A stretch of DNA of 53,452 nt from Rheinheimera mesophila (GTDB lineage: Bacteria; Pseudomonadota; Gammaproteobacteria; Enterobacterales; Alteromonadaceae): positions 1 to 53,452 of the forward strand of contig NZ_LAVS01000098.1 of the NCBI RefSeq assembly GCF_000986865.1, written 5' to 3'. The position numbers and the translations under genes were made by a program. The notes under the pieces were generated by a model. That model was given only the letters and a program-made list of their open reading frames with translations. It ran no database searches and was not told the DNA's origin. Shown here piece after piece: positions 51,646 to 53,452 of the stretch (the first letter of the stretch is position 1; every line of letters starts with the position of its first letter).

Positions 51646-53452
51646 ATGAGCTTACCAGCACCGCTAATGTTCACAGTGGGTTTGATAGACCAGATAACGA
51701 AGCCGATTGCTAAAATCAGCGGCCAGTTAAATGGGTTATCAGCCAACTACCAAACCGGAACCATGCAAATGGCGTCCGGTATTGGCGGCGTTGTGGCCAG
51801 TGGTTACGCTCTTCAAAATGCCCTGATGCCAGCAATTGAAATGAGCCGAGCCTTAGGTGAAGTGAAATCGCTGGGTGTGCAGGAAAGCGCACTTAAAAAG
51901 CTGTCGCAAAGCTCGTACCAATACGCCCTGCAATATGGCGAATCGGCCACTGAGTTTGTGCGGTCCAGCTACGACATTCAATCCGCCATTGCCGGGTTAA
52001 GTGACACCGACTTATCACGGTTCACTATGGCGTCTAACGTGTTGGCCAAAGGAACCAAGTCAGACGCCGCAACCATCACCAGCTACATGGGCACCATGTA
52101 CGGCATCTTTAAAAACGACGCTATGCAAATGGGTGAGGGCGCCTGGGTTGAGCGTTTAACAGGCATGACAGCAACAGCGGTGCAGGCCTTTAAAACCGAC
52201 GGTAAAAAAATGGCAGACGCCTTCGGTGCCTTGGGTGCTTCGGCTGGTCTTGCACCACTTGAAGAACAAATGGCGATCATGGGCACATTGCAGGCCACTA
52301 TGCAGGGCAGTGAGTCGGCCACCAAATACAAAGCGTTTTTAGCAGGTGTGGGCAAAGCACAGAAGGCGCTTAACCTGCAGTTCTCAGACGCTAACGGCAA
52401 CATGCTGCCAATTGTAGACATCCTGAACAAAATTAAAGGCAAATATGGCGACGTGATAAGCGTTGCCGAAAGTGACGCATTAGCCACGGCTTTTGGCTCA
52501 CAAGAAGCGGTTAGCCTGGTTAAGTTGCTGATGAACGATATCAACGGTCTAAGCGGTTCAATCAACACGCTTGGCCAGGTCAGCGGCATGGAGCAAGCCA
52601 CAAAAATGGCCGCTGCCATGACTGACCAAAGCGAAAGGCTAAGCCAAAGCTGGTACGTGATCAGGGCTGCCATAGGTGCGGCAGTCCTGCCAGCATTTAA
52701 CAGCTTTGTCGGAAAAGTTGCCGACATGGGCACTTCAGTGATCTGGTTTACCGATATGTTCCCGAACATAACCCGCTGGCTAGGCTATATCGCCGTTGGT
52801 TTTATGGTGGCAGTTGCCGCAGGTGGTTTATTCACCCTGATGATGGGCGCCGGAAAAATGGCAATGACAACATGGGGCTTAGGCGTCATGTTATGGACCA
52901 GCGCAGGCGCGCTATTCACCAGCGGTTTAACTGCAATGCGTGGCGTAATGCTGGCGTTAAATATAGCCATGTACGCCAACCCAATTGGTCTGATTGTGGC
53001 AGGCATAGCCGCGGCCGTGGTAGCAGTGGGCGCCATTATTTACTACTGGGACGAACTAAAAGCCACGATGTCAGAGTGGGGCTGGTTAACCGCCTTAGGC
53101 GGAATGTTCAGCGCAGTTTGGGAAGGTATTAGAAGCGTATTCACTTCAACCATAGATTGGATCATCAAAAAGCTGAACATGATTCCAGGTGTAGACATTA
53201 AAACCAATGTAGAACCTTTCGATATTCCAAAAGTGGACACTATAGCGCCAGTGAATAGCGCCAGCTTTGGTATGGAAAATACTAAGGGAATGACACAGGT
53301 TCAGCAAGGTCAAGCCAACGCAGGAATGCCAAAAGTTGAAGTCATAGCGCCAGTACAAAACCAAAACTTTGGTGCAGAAAAAGTAAATAACATTGTGCCG
53401 TTTCAGCAGGACCAAGCACGTGCAGGAGTGCCAAAAGTTGAAGTCATAGCGC
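51646..53452 (+). CDS. Tail tape measure protein, 3' end beyond window
   Basis: Open from ATG 51646 to the last base, 602 codons without a stop. The N-terminal half is the TP901-type core (ISGQLNGLSANYQTGTMQMA, FVRSSYDIQSAIAGLSDTDLSRF, AFGALGASAGLAPLEEQMAIMGTLQAT). Hydrophobic helices follow around residues 385-465, and then a small repeat region begins. It sets tail length and is threaded by the tail tube. Partial at the C-terminus because of the window edge. Confidence 0.92.
   Translation, partial: MSLPAPLMFTVGLIDQITKPIAKISGQLNGLSANYQTGTMQMASGIGGVVASGYALQNALMPAIEMSRALGEVKSLGVQESALKKLSQSSYQYALQYGESATEFVRSSYDIQSAIAGLSDTDLSRFTMASNVLAKGTKSDAATITSYMGTMYGIFKNDAMQMGEGAWVERLTGMTATAVQAFKTDGKKMADAFGALGASAGLAPLEEQMAIMGTLQATMQGSESATKYKAFLAGVGKAQKALNLQFSDANGNMLPIVDILNKIKGKYGDVISVAESDALATAFGSQEAVSLVKLLMNDINGLSGSINTLGQVSGMEQATKMAAAMTDQSERLSQSWYVIRAAIGAAVLPAFNSFVGKVADMGTSVIWFTDMFPNITRWLGYIAVGFMVAVAAGGLFTLMMGAGKMAMTTWGLGVMLWTSAGALFTSGLTAMRGVMLALNIAMYANPIGLIVAGIAAAVVAVGAIIYYWDELKATMSEWGWLTALGGMFSAVWEGIRSVFTSTIDWIIKKLNMIPGVDIKTNVEPFDIPKVDTIAPVNSASFGMENTKGMTQVQQGQANAGMPKVEVIAPVQNQNFGAEKVNNIVPFQQDQARAGVPKVEVIA
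53227..53452 (+). repeat. 102-bp (34-codon) repeats in the tape measure gene
   Basis: CCAAAAGTxGAxxxxATAGCGCC-type blocks begin at 53227, 53329 and 53431, exactly 102 bases apart. The protein repeat is (G)xPKVEVIAPVxNxxFGxEK... The last two copies are nearly identical over 31 bases. The array continues past the window. Confidence 0.85.

Larger units (their letters stand above)
31698..53452. mobile_element. P2/HP1-like prophage, incomplete (continues past the window)
   Basis: Contiguous phage modules: repressor, early overlapping genes, gpA replication, Ogr activator, accessory gene, portal/terminase (minus strand), scaffold/capsid/small terminase/head completion, tail completion, HP1 Orf23- and Orf24-like sheath and tube, lysis, tail chaperone and tape measure (plus strand). 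The order is that of HP1/K139-type myoviruses. No integrase is present at the left end, where P2 and HP1 have it. Baseplate, fibres and the right end are outside the window. The left boundary is inferred from the dif-like site. Confidence 0.9.

Overview
The window is about 31.6 kb of conserved gammaproteobacterial chromosome followed by about 21.8 kb of a P2/HP1-type (myovirus) prophage that runs off the right edge. Gene content and order (rlmKL-uup-DUF3466, rmf, nrdAB-yfaE, ubiG, gyrA, serC-aroA-cmk-rpsA-ihfB-lapAB-pyrF), a GlyGly-CTERM protein and a 127-bp ERIC element suggest an Alteromonadales/Chromatiaceae bacterium such as Rheinheimera or Alishewanella. That assignment is inference from synteny and protein style, not from a database search.

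Host part (1-31,570). A truncated lipoprotein gene opens the window. It is followed on the minus strand by two intact initiator tRNA-fMet genes and one decayed copy, with near-identical terminators after two of the units. Next come rRNA modification (rlmKL), a small thioredoxin-fold protein, the ABC-F ATPase uup, an exported DUF3466 protein, rmf, the ERIC element, a His-rich (probably zinc) TonB receptor, LysE and YaeQ family genes, trhO, a cytochrome b561/YceI pair, the aerobic class Ia ribonucleotide reductase set (nrdA, nrdB, yfaE; minus strand), ubiG with a HAD phosphatase, gyrA, serC-aroA, cmk-rpsA-ihfB-lapA-lapB-pyrF, and a K+/H+ antiporter gene. The sequence from 241 to 404 holds no gene I can support.

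Prophage part (about 31,690-53,452, incomplete). The left junction has no integrase. Instead there is a dif-like site (31,687-31,714) with a perfect XerD arm on the host side and a degenerate XerC arm on the phage side. The lysogeny gene encodes a DUF3693-type repressor of the kind known from Vibrio filamentous phages. The early operon is a chain of genes with stop/start overlaps: unknown proteins, a pair of zinc-ribbon paralogues, Dam methylase, a DndB-like DGQHR protein and small proteins. It ends in a gpA rolling-circle replication endonuclease, with an Ogr/Delta-type late activator close behind. An AT-rich accessory gene then sits in a typical moron position. Portal and terminase genes read leftwards; scaffold, capsid, small terminase, head completion, tail completion, HP1-type sheath and tube, lysis genes, tail assembly chaperone and tape measure read rightwards.

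The most interesting unexplained signals are all in the prophage: the dif-like left end; a small-terminase gene with no usual start codon whose frame is reached from the gene before it through an A AAA AAG slippery heptamer; a strongly folded 130-nt noncoding segment between the small-terminase and head-completion genes; a second, textbook A AAA AAA -1 frameshift site at the end of the tail chaperone gene; in-frame GTGAC repeats before the endolysin; and an AT-rich gene with an RX4H motif. The right-end attachment site, baseplate, tail fibre genes and any integrase lie outside the window.
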